Shown: piece by piece, positions 29,293 through 42,181 of the stretch | Numbering within the stretch: position 1 is the stretch's first letter | Layout of the letters: each line of letters starts with the position of its first letter | DNA from: Telmatactis stephensoni | Taxonomy: Eukaryota; Cnidaria; Anthozoa; Actiniaria; Isophelliidae | Direction of reading: 5' to 3' | Assembly: GCA_029948255.1 (NCBI GenBank) | Contig: JALIZF010001844.1 | Coordinates: 310,001-374,000, forward strand | DNA: 64,000 nt | The notes under the pieces: model-generated | What the model was told of the DNA's origin: nothing | Seen by the model: the letters and a program-made list of their open reading frames with translations, nothing else | Database searches by the model: none | Program-made: the position numbers and the translations under genes

Positions 29293-32200
29293 GAGTGATC
29301 GCACTTAATCTGTGAAATTGTACTAGCACAAAGGATTTTATACTTTTTAATACAAAGTAGATTTTCGGCACTTTTTCATCACTCTAGTAATAATGTGGTC
29401 CCCTACAATCTATACAATACAAGTAGGTACATGCGATTGAAGCTCATGAAAACAGCCAAGTTATTCAAGTTTTCTATCTCTAATGATCTCAAATACATGG
29501 ATCTTCCTATCGTTAATTGAAGATTCCAAAATGAAGACGTCCCAAGATCCCAAAAGGATTTGGGTGATTATTCAAGATTTTTCAAAGATGATACAAATTG
29601 TTTTAAAATGGTATCACTGGGCTTCTCTCAGCCTAAACATCAATATACCTAGTGATTTTTAACGAAAAACTTCAATATTTAGCCTGAAATTATATTCTTG
29701 GCTAGCAATGGTCTGACCTTTCTTAACAACCAACCACTGGTCCGTGAAAGTTTTTGTTATCATTCAAATTTTCTCGTTTTGCCTTTTATTGTACTAATTC
29801 AATTAATGGCTTTGAGGTAATTCTTTCAAAGCAAAAACACAGCCAATATCTTGTAATTCCCTTACTTGATTGTGATATTTCTTCAAATAAAATTAATAAT
29901 CGGACGATAATTCTTAGGCTCAGACAGAGGAGGATGGACACTTCCCACGTGATACGTTAGACCAATCAAACTTGCTCCTTCAAGGTCGCTTCTGGCGTGA
30001 CAGATTATTCACTCGAAATACATACAAAGGCGATAAATACGGAATTTTTCTTTTGAATTTAGTTGAAACTTTGCAATTTAAGTCTTCAGAATCAATGTTG
30101 AGTTATCAAGGAATCGAACTGACATTAAATATCAGAAAGACAAGTGATATTTTCAGTTAAACTTTTGTCATCATTTTCAGTCACGCATGATACTTGTCGC
30201 AGAGATAAACTCTGCAGAGTAGGTACTTTCAAACCATGTGAAATCACATATTGTTAGCGAATAAGCCAACAAAATTTACATATCTGGAAAGTTCAAGAAC
30301 TGAACTTTGATTTTAAGTGGTTGCCCCCCTTTGCCCCCGCAGCGGTTTCAGAGATAGAGCGGTTTGAAAACTAAGAAAATTTGCCATCTTGTTCCAGAAG
30401 GTGACAAAAATACCGCGTCATACTCAGGTCAATGTCAGGTTTCCCAATAGTAAACTTGGAAAATCCAAAGAAACCTTAAAATACTAGAAGGGATATTATT
30501 ATTATGAAGCTTCATTCACGCCTAAAAAGCCTTCCTTTTATGTTTTTTATTAGTATGAACGCTTCCAATTCAAAGCAGAAGCAGTCCGGTCCATTAATCT
30601 TCAGTTGTTCGTCGGAGAGAAAGCATGTTCCTCATGGCGACATTTAATAATTCCAGGCAAGAAGCCTACAAAAAGCAAATATAATAAACCTACGTCAAGA
30701 AAATCCCTGATTCATTCAGCATCAGTTTTACATATAAGCTTTGCTAAATTTGCCAAACATTATATTTCCGCTGTAGTTATAATATCGGTATCTCGACTTT
30801 CATAACTGATAACGAATCAAAGCTATGAACTAGACGCACACGTGCGTTCACTCGTGCCCCGGGAGCCCTTCAGTGACCGGCCCCGTGCGTACTCTTCCCC
30901 GAGCCGTTTCACGCATTCTTCACTTAACCGTAACATAATAAAGACCTTTTTTGACCTTTTTAGAGAATATCTGATTAGTCAATTTGTCTGTCAGCACCTT
31001 AGTGTTTGCCTTTATCCCAACATGCAAAAATATACCAGTTTATTCAACTTTTTATTTCACTATATATCTCAATTGTTTGCCGTAAAGACTTCTACAACGA
31101 CGTTTTTGACACAATAACAAATCGTGTATTTTTTCGGCGTTCGTGTTTCAGATGTTTTATCTATTACGTGACCAAACGCATCAGGTCAAATAGAGCCTTG
31201 ATTCCATGAAAATATATAAATAAATTGTCTGGCCAGAATTGTGTTAAAATTCATTACAAAAACGTCTCAAGATCGATCTCTTGAATGCTTGAATGAAAAA
31301 TATAATTGACTTGGCTCCATATGCGTTCGTTTAGCAACATGTAGGGTGAGAAATTCGTAGATTTCCAGCTCAAAGGAATTGCTTTGAGTCGCGAGAGTTT
31401 CATTTTCAACTACTCCATTGAGAGCTCGATATTTGGTCAAAGTATTGGAGATCGGGCTCAAAATAACAGCCCATTCTGAAGCTCTTATAAGTGTCTAGGT
31501 AAATCTCGAGTTAAAAGCTCCATTTTATATTGTCTCACTGCTGGAAAAGCCTGTCTCTGAAAGCTATTTTTTGAGCTGTCCGCCATCTTGCATTCCTAAA
31601 GTTCCTGACTGGCGTTCACTAGCTTCGAAGACAGAAGAGTTCGCACTCGCTCAAAGGTGATGAATGAAGGGCATTGTTTCTTACACTCTTACCCAATCAG
31701 GAACTGTAACACGTGACCGGTTGCGCAAGAATGCCGCATTCTCGTGGACGACGAGAGGAAAAAAAGAAAAAAAAGAAACATTTGCAGTTTATAACTCGTT
31801 CCCGGCCTAAAGGCCTGGGCACGAGTAACTAACTGATAAAACTTACAAAAGAGCTTATCTGAAAAATAATGCTTCTGTGTACTCTAACAAGACATGGAGA
31901 GTTAAGGTTTGCAAACTTTTGGATAGATGTATCGCTCGATGGAACGACCAGAAGGCGCCTTTCTGGAGGCGAATATATTTACAAAGCTGAAATGGCAGTA
32001 GATGACTTTCCGGCATCGCCAGGGAAGGTAAACTTGGTGCTGTCAATTCGAATGGATATGATGGATCGACACAGTGTATTATTACTAAGTCATTATTCTC
32101 GAAAATCTATATTCTTGATCGATAGTGTTGTTGTTTGAGAACCTCTATTGATGTTATCACCTCGGTGGTTGGAGTCAACTGAGTTAGAATTTCATTTTGA

Positions 32201-33585
32201 ACCATGATCCTTTGCGCGCCACTGTCCATCCTCCTCTGGGCTCAGAGAAGTCGATCCGACACCATTTTAAACCCAATATTTAATAAATTGATACTATCAA
32301 GTGTTCAAAATCTTATTAACATATTTCATGATCGAGTTATTCGGCCTAGTCTTCGCCTTTATAGATTTCATAGCCATTCTCTTGTTCCTGTCGGAACAGT
32401 TTTTCCTCGTCTTTCATGGCTGGCATCAGTGGTGCACGCCGCTGGTGCAATTTGTCAACCATTTCTTCAGGACTTTCAGTAGTTCCTGCTCGTCGTCGTC
32501 GTCGTCGTCTCCACCCTTCACTGATAATACAAGATAAGAAGTATCATATTAGTCCTCTGTCCTAATTAATTAATCAATTCACTCTTTCCTTCCTGGATTC
32601 CTTCCTTCCTTCTTTCCTTTTCGTTCTTCCCTTTCCTTATTTCTTTCTTCCATCTTTCCTTTCTTTCCATTTTTTGTTTCTATTTAACAAGTTAATATGA
32701 CCAAGGCAGCTCACCTATCCTGAACTGTCAAAATCAGGAACAACAAGAAGATGCAGAATATAAATTTTCGGTCCATGGTAATATTGAATTGTTGACAACA
32801 ATACCTAGTGGAATAAACAAGAAACAATGGAATGAGGGATATATCATTAAAACAAATCATTAGAAAATGATAATAATGGTAAAAATAATAACTTTTAGTA
32901 GTCTAAAATCTTAAAAAGTAAAAACTAATCGGGGAGACTAAAAACTCAAGACCAAAATGGAAAGGGAAGAAAATATGCATGTATGTACACAAATAAAGTT
33001 TATGAAATATAATACTTGAATAATACTTATAATACTTCAAATGCTTGAATGCATACTATGTGTGTATATGTAAAATATAAAAAACTCTTATATTTCTCGT
33101 GTAATTCGCGTGATTCATATGTGATAACTGTATCGTTCGACAGCATGAGAAAAGGCCAAGCTAAGGAGCCCGAAACAATGAAGAACTCGTTGAAGATCGC
33201 GAATATAATATAGTGACTTCAAATACGTGTCTTCGCAAATTTCGCGAAATGAGCAATCTATTATCGCAAATTGCTTTTCACTAAAAAATTGTGCAGGAAG
33301 ATATGACTTCTAAATATTTCTTTATTTCTAGTGATTTTGTTTGTGTCACTTGTGTACATGTGTTGTGTGGTTGAAGTTTCTCATTTTGACGTTTTTGGCA
33401 AACCGGAGTAACGACAAACGGCAAAAATTGATTTTGATTTTGATTGTATATTTTACTCTAATCCTTAAATCAACCCAACAAGCAAATAAAGAACAAATCT
33501 CTTAACAACAGAAAATACAAATATTTTCACTTAAATTAAAAAAACGGCTGAGGAGCACTTTTTCATAGATTAAGTGCGATCGCTC
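29293..33585. mobile_element. Possible 4.3-kb TA-flanked element with short TIRs
   Basis: GAGTGATCGCACTTAATCT at 29293-29311 is mirrored by AGATTAAGTGCGATCGCTC at 33567-33585 with one mismatch, and TA flanks each end. No transposase frame is visible inside, so the pairing may be incidental. Confidence 0.4.
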
Positions 33586-34616
33586 TAGTAATAATGTGGT
33601 CCCCTACAATCTATACAATACAAGTAGGTACATGAAAACAGCCAAGTTATTCAAGTTTTCTATCTCTAATGATCTCAAATACATGGATCTTCCTATCGTT
33701 AATTGAAGATTCCAAAATGAAGACGTCCCAAGATCCCAAAAGGATTTGGGTGATTTTTCAAGATTTTTCAAAGATGATACAAATTGTTTTAAAATGGTAT
33801 CACTGGGCTTCTCTCAGCCTAAACATCAATATACCTAGTGATTTTTAACGAAAAACTTCAATATTTAGCCTGAAATTATATTCTTGGCTAGCAACGGTCT
33901 GAACTTTCTTAACAACCAACCACTGGTCCGTGAAAGTTTTTGTTATCATTCAAATTTTCTCGTTTTGCCTTTTATTGTACTAATTCAATTAATGGCTTTG
34001 AGGTAATTCTTTCAAAGCAAAAACACAGCCAATATCTTGTAATTCCCTTACTTGATTGTGATATTTCTTCAAATAAAATAAATAATCGGACGATAATTTT
34101 TAAAAACTCAAGACCAAAAGGGAAAGGGAAGAAAGCTATGCATGTATGTACACAAATAAAGTTTATGAAATATAATACTTGAATAATACTTATAATACTT
34201 CAAATGCTTGAATGCATACTATGTGTGTATATGTAAAATATATAAAAATATATTTCTCGTGTAATTCGCGTGATTCATATGTGATAACCGTATCGTTCGA
34301 CAGCATGAGAAAAGGCCAAGCTAAGGAGCCCGAAACAATGAAGAACTCGTTGAAGATCGCGAATATAATATAGTGACTTCAAATACGTGTCTTCGCAAAT
34401 TTCGCGAAATGAGCAATCTATTATCGCGAAATTGCTTTTCACTAAAAAATTGTGCAGGAAGATATGACTTCTAAATATTTCTTTATTTCTAGTGATTTTG
34501 TTTGTGTCACTTGTGTACATGTGTTGTGTGGTTGAAGTTTCTCATTTTGACGTTTTTGGCAAACCGGAGTAACGACAAACGGCAAAAATTGATTTTGATT
34601 TTGATTGTATATTTTA
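29382..34616. repeat. Tandem duplication: 4.1-kb unit followed by a 1.0-kb internally deleted copy
   Basis: Segment A occurs at 29382-29913 and 33583-34100, and segment B at 32940-33456 and 34101-34616. Both pairs are in direct orientation and near identical. In the first unit A and B are separated by about 3.0 kb; in the second they abut. Either the second copy lost the 3 kb or the first gained it. Segment A copy 2 also lacks about 14 bases near 33633. Confidence 0.9.
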
Positions 34617-35136
34617 ATCTTAATCTTAAGGTCTCTAATCTTACGTAAACACCACAATGACTTTCTTTTATCAATGAGAAGGTACTTAGTCAAAATTCAA
34701 CTCAAAAATTCTGATATGTTTGTTTAGACGTATTAGACAGAAAATAGCCTCTTTCCCAAAAATTTATACTCTAAAATTTTAACAAAAAAAATAAGCAAAA
34801 GTAATAAACATCGCGGAAAAGGAAGAATGGTGTAAAACCTTCTCCCCAAAAAGGCACCTACTAAAGAAAAACTAATTCACTTACCAAGTTCTTGCTTTAT
34901 TCCAGGGAAACTTCGATCTGTTTGTACCTTGCCTCCTGTCAGCTGCGATTGCCAACTAACGACAACGCCTTTTGCTTTTATTTGATAGAACTGTGCATAA
35001 TTACGCGTCCAGCCAGATTAAAGTCTCAATTGGGAATTGCTCAATAAGCCCCCGGAAAGCCAGCTAAGTGTACAGACATTGTATAGAAAACTCCGCCTCT
35101 GCCTGGATTTTTGGTGGCCTATTAAAGTGTTGCTAT

Positions 35137-35258
35137 GTACGTTTCTACCCAATTCAAAACCTCTGGGAATAAGAACTTTTGTTGCCAAAATTTCCTGACA
35201 AGATAAAAGACAAGGAATCTTTATACTCCCAGAGGTTTTGAATTGGGTAGAAACGTAC
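35137..35258. repeat. Inverted repeat with GTTTCTACCCAATTCAAAAC arms
   Basis: GTACGTTTCTACCCAATTCA at left is mirrored by TGAATTGGGTAGAAACGTAC at right. The AAAACCTCTGGGA segment recurs in the following tandem array. Confidence 0.88.
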
Positions 35259-35289
35259 AAAGCAACGCCGTTTAGCCAATTTGGTCGAA

Positions 35290-35583
35290 AAAATGGGCCT
35301 TTGATGTTTGAGCTGTCAATCAAGTAATTCAGCAAGAAAAAGGAGCGACCCTATTGGTTGATACGAACAAAGACGAACTAATTCAAAACCTCTGGGAATA
35401 AGAACTTTTGTTGCCAAAATTTCCTGACGAGATAAATAAAAATGGGCCTTTGATGTTTGAGCTGTCAATCAAGTAATTCAGCAAGAAAAAGGAGCGACCC
35501 TATTGGTTAATACGAACAAAGACGAACTAATTCAAAACCTCTGGGAATAAGAACTTTTGTTGCCAAAATTTCCTGACGAGATA
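35290..35583. repeat. Tandem repeat, period about 145 bp
   Basis: Two copies of a unit running from AAATGGGCCTTTGATGTTTG through GAGCGACCCTATTGGTT to GAACTTTTGTTGCCAAAATT. Confidence 0.9.
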
Positions 35584-35878
35584 GAGTGCCTTTAGTAAAA
35601 GCGTGAAATATTAGTAATACTATTTTGTACTATTTTATGCTAATTCTATTGTTTTCTATTGTTCAACTAGGACTATTTTGTACAATTTAGTAATTAGTGT
35701 TTCATGCATTTACTAGAGTGATTTTCATCGGACTGTGAAACAATTACTAATAGGCAGTGTTTAATAATGTCTAATAGTTGTACTGCAACAAAAGAAAACA
35801 ATGGGTACAGAGTCTATTAGTGTCTATTAGCTTAGTAACTATTTCACAGTCCGGTGAAAATCACTCTAAAAGCACTCT
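35583..35878. mobile_element. TA-flanked MITE (GAGTGC...GCACTC) interrupted by a second MITE
   Basis: The left end TAGAGTGCCTTTAGTAAAAG and right end TAAAAGCACTCTA are those of the intact copy at 36738-36880. The element is split by a nested insertion at 35716-35866. Confidence 0.85.
35716..35866. mobile_element. Nested MITE, ends GAGTGATTTTCA, TA target duplication
   Basis: GAGTGATTTTCATCGGACTG is mirrored by CAGTCCGGTGAAAATCACTC. TA is present at 35714-35715 and 35867-35868, inside the host MITE. Confidence 0.88.
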
Positions 35879-35879
35879 A

Positions 35880-35958
35880 GAGGGCCACAAGTTTATTAGC
35901 CTTTGGCTATTTAGTGCTACCCTCATGAAATAAAGGATTTATTATTATTATTATTATT
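35880..35958 (+). mobile_element. LINE-like 3' tail ending (ATT)n
   Basis: GGCTATTTAGTGCTACCCTC and ATGAAATAAAGGATTTATT run into a TTA/ATT tail, the layout of a truncated non-LTR retroposon 3' end. Class uncertain. Confidence 0.5.
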
Positions 35959-36737
35959 ATATTATAATTAACCACACAAAACAAATACTGTGAGTTGCAA
36001 ATTTCATTATTATCGCTTGCTGTTTTTTTCCTTCAATCTGCTCATGATCAACTCATGATTAGAATTTTTTATAGGATTTGCAAACAAAAGATTGATCAGT
36101 AATCGCCATTGAAGCATTGTAATATATCCAAAATATATTGTAAATAAACGTGAATTTTTAAAAACGTGATATGCCACATAAAAAATGTTCTTGGCCAGAT
36201 GACAGATTAGAGTTATTCCGTGTTAGACACTTTTGATACCGTTGAGATGCAAATGTGCAAATGTTATCCCTGGGCATGCAAATTACGAATACTGGCAAGT
36301 CCTGTGAAATCTTTTGTTGAAAAGAATCATTCAAGCAAAGATTACCTTTAGAAACCGGTGGAATTTTGCTCCTTTTTAAACAATTGCCAGAGTTGCGAAT
36401 AACGGAAAACATTTCGATCGAAAGGGTTTTTTCATTTATTTCATTTATTTGTTTTAAAATAAGTGAAGTTTCGCTCCAAAACGACAACACTGACCACAGA
36501 ACAAGTCACATAACATGATTGATGTTTATTAAAAACTAACCACACCCTATTTCCATTGTTTGATTTAGGTTTTGAATTTCGGGGGAAGACCCGGGACAGG
36601 TTTTGAATTTGGAATTCAAGACCTGCATTAGGTTCTTTAGTCATTAATACACACATTTGCTTTGACACCTTCAATGCACATTTGAGATTTTAGATACACC
36701 CTAGAAGTCAGAAAGTCTTAAAATTTAAGGATTGACT

Positions 36738-36880
36738 AGAGTGCTTTTAGTAAATGCGTGAAACACTAATTACTAAATTGTACAAAATAGTCCTAGTTGA
36801 ACAATAGAAAACAATAGAATTAGCATAAAATAGTACAAAATAGTATTACTAATATTTCACGCTTTTACTAAAGGCACTCT
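36738..36880. mobile_element. Intact TA-flanked MITE, ends GAGTGC...GCACTC
   Basis: A 143-bp copy in inverted orientation relative to 35583-35878. AGAGTGCTTTTAGTAAATGC and GCTTTTACTAAAGGCACTCT are the termini. Confidence 0.88.
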
Positions 36881-37009
36881 ATTCTAACCTTTAAAAAATC
36901 GCATCGACCCCACCGAGCACTGAACCCTCAACCCTTACCATCTTACGGTCCATTTAATTACCACTATGCTATCCGGTAAATCGTTGACCATGACCAAGAG
37001 ACCATAATA

Positions 37010-39200
37010 CTAAGAGAGCGAAACTCACTATTGATGTCTGTGCGATGTTCGTGGCGGCTAAGGCTATTTTTAGTAACTTCGCCATCGCGCGCGCAAGGCC
37101 CTCAACCAATAGAATTTGATTTTTGACGTGCGCGCGGACGGGACCGTTTGAATTCTATAGGGCTTGTAAGTGTGACGTCACATTCCCCCGCACGTCATTT
37201 CCGGGTCCAAATCAAAATTTTTGTTCAATGGAGGTGCAAAGGCGCGTAAAGTTTGTGAAGTTTTTATTGTTGTTTATCGTGTAAAAATGTCATCGCTTTT
37301 GGTTAATGATGCCTTACTGATATGTAAGACAGTACAGGAACAGAACAGAAAACGGTCCAGACGTTTCTTTGACAGTTTTACGACGAACTAAAAGAAGAAA
37401 CGTAAACATGGTATTAGGACAAGCAAAAATGGCCTTTTTTACTCGTTTTCTTTTAAATAGTAGAATTTTTAGATAATGGAGGAGTTCATGCTATTGTTAT
37501 TGCATTCATAACATGAAAATCTAAAGTTATTTTTAACTCTTAATTACTTTTCACGACAACTTTGTTTTTCAAGGCACCACCGAGGTTCACAAAGTTTACA
37601 GTTGGCAATTTGTACAACCAAAGCCTGGACCATTCGCATTTTACAATCAGTAGAAACGAAAACAATTTGTTTTCAGATAGCTTGTAGAAAAGGTAAAAAA
37701 TAAATATAAGCACTATACAAATCGATTTGGTGTAGCCTTGCTCGACTTTTATCACAAATCGTTACCTATTTTGCCGAGTACATGAATGAAACTCAAAACA
37801 TCTTGGAAATCTTGGAAAACAAACGTCTTTTTTCGTCTTTACGTTCAGCTGTATGTAAATGTTTACTAGTTAGCTCTAATTTTCTTTACTAGGAAGAAAT
37901 TGACAAGAGGAAAAAACAGCCAACACAAGTATACTCAACTGAACTCGTGTCTTCATCATCATCGCAAGGATCGGCGCGGTACCGCAAGGACATGCTTTCA
38001 AACGACTCAAAACATGCAAGAAAACCAAATTGACTGGCTCTTCTAAGTTACAGCTGATTTTTTATCTCAGTTTTGCTTTAGTCCGGCTGAAATGCTTGTG
38101 AGTTTGTCAGGTGACACGATAGATTGTAAGTAACGCTATATTAATACATATATACACCTATTTCAAAAAAGGTTGTCACCGCTAAGAGCGATAGGCGATA
38201 GGTAATAGGTCATTCCAAGATCGCAAAGCACTATTAATTTCTTAATTAAGCCATCCTAAATCTTTCTTTACACTCTTCCATCAAATATTTGGCTATTCAT
38301 ATGTAAATCAATTAGAAATCAATAGTGCTTTGTCGCTCTTAGCGGTGACAACCTTTTTTGAAATAGGTGTATACTCTAGTATGCTTTGAGAGTGCACAAT
38401 CTTTTGTTTCACCGCCATTTATTATTCTTGATTGAACTGAGCCAAACGTTTTCATTGGCTGATTGTCTAATATATGTAGGAATGCTTTTGTTTTGTGCAC
38501 TTTCGCGGTCAGTTTGAAAAAGTGAACAAAAAGATAGAACAATGGGATGCCTAATTGAATCACTCTGGAATCACTCTATTATAACTTTGACCCGAAGTAA
38601 GTGGCCTAAAATGGCCATGAAATATGTAGGATTAAGAAACAACTTGGTGAAAATGCTGATACTGAAGTTAGATCGAAAAAATTCATCGAGAGAATCTTAA
38701 GTTTTCTAGCTTTTTATAAAGATAAGTGAAACGATAAACAAACGATGAAAAGGCTTTGTAGTTTCTTGAAAGGAAAGCCTGCGAAAGAGTGTTATTCTGG
38801 ACAAAGTAAAAAACCAAAAGTTAATTCTAATGATCTGTTTGAGCTTTGAATAAAGGTACGTTCAAACCCGAGCCCTTGCGTTTGAAGTGTTTTAAAAACT
38901 AACCAAACCCTATTTTTATTGTTTCAATGCAAAAATTCTGGAAATAAGAAGTCAAATCATCGGATTTAAGTTATATCGAGTATTTATATGTGCATCAAAT
39001 TAACGTCGAACAATAACTGTGTTGAGATAAAGCTTCTTAAAATTCCGTCATGGCAAGAGACCATAATACTAAGAGAGCGAAACTCAGTATTGATGTCTGT
39101 GCCGTGTTCGTGGCGGCTAAGACTATTTTTAGTAACTTCGCCATCGCGCGCGCAAGGCTCTCAAACAATAGGGCTTGTAAGTAATGACGTATTTCCGTCG
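37010..39200. repeat. Direct repeat pair, 2 kb apart (37010-37105 and 39058-39155)
   Basis: Both begin GACCATAATACTAAGAGAGC and run through GTGGCGGCTAAG to GCCATCGCGCGCGCAAGG; the shorter AATAGGGCTTGTAAGT piece follows each. The CpG-rich sequence between and after could be an old promoter or repeat end. Short open stretches within (37577-37690, 37906-38033) have plausible splice acceptors, but I recognise no protein. Confidence 0.6.
38151..38373. mobile_element. MITE of the TATACACCTATTTCA family, copy 3
   Basis: The ends TATACACCTATTTCAAAAAA and TTTTTTGAAATAGGTGTATA enclose GTTGTCACCGCTAAGAGCGA, which is mirrored on the right. The same subfamily occurs at 39815-40069. Confidence 0.93.
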
Positions 39201-39814
39201 ATTTTCGAACGATTTTTCACTTCCGGGTCAAAATGAGAAATGAGCGAAGACCAGCTTGACACCGACTACAGTTCAACAAACTGCAAAAATTTGAACAAAA
39301 TATTCTTTATTTACAGAAATAAGATTATGGCATACAAAACTAATGGTCAATTTAAGATTGTAAAGCGTTTTTGAAGAAAATTACAAGCATTAACTGAAAC
39401 TGAACATTACAATAACATCCAACCGTCGTTTTAGCGTTTTTTCTTTATTCAACAAAGAAATCATTTTTTTCTTACATTTGAACAAATCTTAGTGCATTTT
39501 GTACTTGATTCCTTTTAGTTCTTGTTGCTTTAAGTTATGCTTTAAGCTTATTGTTGTCTATTTTGTGTTTTTGAAATGATTACTCTGTAAAAACAGAGCA
39601 GAATGCCGCCAAATACATTTAGTACCTTTGGCAATCTAGATTATAAATGACATTTGACATTGAGATAAACATTCAGTTACTAGCAATGAGTATCTTTTGG
39701 AAATCCAGATACCTTGATGTGATATATATAATGATTAAATTCTGCTATAAACACAATAACGAAAAGAAAATATATCGTAGAGTTTTTCACGATCAAAATA
39801 ATCATTCGTAAAAG

Positions 39815-40069
39815 TATACACCTATTTCAAAAAAGGTTGTCACCGCTAACAGCGATAGGCGATAGGTAATAGGTCATTCCAAGACCGCAAAGCACTATTG
39901 ATTTCTAATTGATTTACATATGAATAGCCAAATATTTGATGGAAGAGTGTAAAGAAAGATTTAGGATGGCTTAATTAAGAAATCAATAGTGCTTTGCGGT
40001 CTTGGAATGACCTATTACCTATCGCCTATCGCTGTTAGCGGTGACAACCTTTTTTGAAATAGGTGTATA
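39815..40069. mobile_element. MITE of the TATACACCTATTTCA family, copy 4
   Basis: Almost fully palindromic. The arms run from TATACACC through GCGATAGGCGATAGGTAATA to AATCAATTAG-type centre sequence. The cleanest copy in the window. Confidence 0.95.
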
Positions 40070-40227
40070 TATGTATATCTGTCTTACCTATTATTATTAT
40101 CATTATTATGAATATTTAATTGTATATATTTTTGCAACATATATAATTACGCAATTCAGCTACCAAGAGGTTCTTGGTAGCTGCAATGTAATTTTGTTAA
40201 TAAAGTTCTATTCTATTCTAACTGCAG

Positions 40228-40750
40228 TTCCTCTGCACAAAGAGAGGGTTACCTTATCTCAGAAATGGGTTCTGACCCACAAAGATTTTATGAAATACTC
40301 AACGGAGCTGAATATGAAATCAATGACTTGTCATGGATGTCTTTGAGGGTGAGTGTGTGTTCTTATGCTTCTCCTTTTTACGTTTGAATTTTTTGTAATT
40401 TTGGCTGTTTTCTTTGCCATAGATTGCGCCGTGCGTGCACAGCCAGGGTTAACTTTTTAACCCTATACTATACATGCAAGTAAGTTAACATGTATTTTAT
40501 GATCCGATCAAAATTTGACTTGACTTCTATATTAATATGGGTGTTTTTAATTCATAGAAAATCACCATTTAAAATGCTGAAGGGGCCGGCGGTTGCGGTT
40601 GCGGTTGACGCCGATGCCCCAACTGAGGTATGAAAATGAACAATGGGCTAGTTCCAACTAGATATGAGAAGGGAAACGGACAAGTTGATTGATCTGTAGC
40701 GTTTGTTTTCACAGAGCGCTAGCGACCAAGACGGTGATGATGATGAATAA
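40228..40750 (+). CDS. Weak candidate: 3' end of an unidentified gene
   Basis: Three possible exons: 40228-40348 (contains YLISEMGSDPQRFYEILNGA, donor GTGAGT), 40558-40627 (contains KMLKGPAVAVAVDADAPTE, donor GTATGA) and 40715-40750 (SASDQDGDDDE then TAA), the last with a good polypyrimidine acceptor. AATAAA at 40746-40751 overlaps the stop codon. Exons 2 and 3 join in phase; exon 1 to exon 2 does not with the nearest splice sites, so exon 1 may be unrelated. The sequence just upstream resembles a retroposon tail (ATTCT units). I recognise no family. Confidence 0.25.
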
Positions 40751-41124
40751 AAAATGTGGGAATATTCATTTGTGGAATTAAAAAGATTATTGTAAATCTA
40801 CATCTTTTGTATTCATGTCCAAACCTTTTATTCTGTATGTCCAGCCAACTGTAAACTATGTACTCACTTACTAAATATCAAAAGTTGTACAATTCATGCT
40901 CATTTGTCTTTGAGTTATTCTATTAAAAGTGTTAGATCGCTTAGTCCTAGAGTCCCAAAAAAACTTTTTTCACGAACATCCGAGGCAGCTCGGGTTTCTT
41001 GTTGCCTATTAAACTTGTAGTAAACTAGGAGTTGCCACTCATGCATGATTGCCTTTTGTAAACCTTCCGAGTAGAACCGAGATGAGCTAGATAGAGATAC
41101 TTTACCACCGTGTGCAAAACTACG

Positions 41125-41248
41125 CGTCTCGATTGGGAATTTGGTCAATAGGCTGTCAAAAATCCAAACAGAGGTGGATTTTTCTATACAATGTCTATAC
41201 ACTTTGCTGGCTTCCCGGTAGCCTATTGACCAAATCCTAATCGAGACG
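41125..41248. mobile_element. Palindromic MITE, ends CGTCTCGATTGGGAATTTGG
   Basis: Mirrored at the right by CCAAATCCTAATCGAGACG. A related sequence (GTCTCAATTGGGAATTGCTC, GCCAGC, ACATTGTATAGAAAA) lies at about 35020-35110. Confidence 0.8.
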
Positions 41249-42181
41249 TCGATGACCAAAAGCACAGAAGTCGTGGCTATCTAAAAGTGAGTGAAATGTT
41301 CAGTACTTTCCCTGAATGTAGACTACAAACTCACCGGGCGATGCATTTTGTGGTCCACACAAAACCGACCGAGACTGGGCACCCATTCATTTTTGCGCGC
41401 TTTCCTTTGGTTTTCACAACTTTTGACAATCGCTGATATATAAACCATAACAATAATTGACATAAAATCATGAGTAAAGCAAGACGGTGCCAAAGAAAAC
41501 TGAAGTACCACAATCACAAACGTTCTTGAATTTTGCCAGCATTTGAGTCAGGAAATCACTGTGGAAAAAGGGGTGTTACGCATCAAATATCATTCTCCTT
41601 TTGCTTTTATAATAACAAATCAAAACAAATCTAACAAATGTTCAAAACATGACAAAAATCAACACTTTGTCGAACTTTGTGACAGTAGTTTTTTCAGTCA
41701 AAGCAAAACTGAATGGCGGCCTCTCACTTTACCGGCCCTCAGTCTTCGGTACTTCAGAAGTATTTTCTTCTACGTTTTTGGAAAAAGATAATTATTCATC
41801 AATGAACCTACCTTCTAAGAAGTGTTTTTGATAGAACTGGAGGGTTATTTTGATAGTGAAAGTTTTTTTTCTGTTCTCTAAATTCTTCTCAACTTTCAAC
41901 CACAAAATGCATCGCCCGGATTACTCGGAAGAGTTTACCTTCAAAATCACAATTTTAGCCTTGAAGTCATCTCTGCATTAGCCACCTTTTCATTGGGTTT
42001 ACGCGTCATTTATTTCTTTTTTCACTTGATTCCTCTTCTCCTTGCGACCTCGAAGACCATTTTAGCTGACTTGCTTGTGGAACTTTTGACCCTTCATGTC
42101 AGAAAATGATGACGTGTGGGTAGAGCCACGCGCGCGCGTTTTCCCGCCTAAATTTATCACAGGGAGCCCAAGCACAACTTT

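Noticed and set aside
36158..36674. Minus-strand frames of 77-110 codons between two MITEs
   Set aside because: I considered a transposase between inverted ends, but the two MITEs are complete separate elements and the frames show no transposase motifs.
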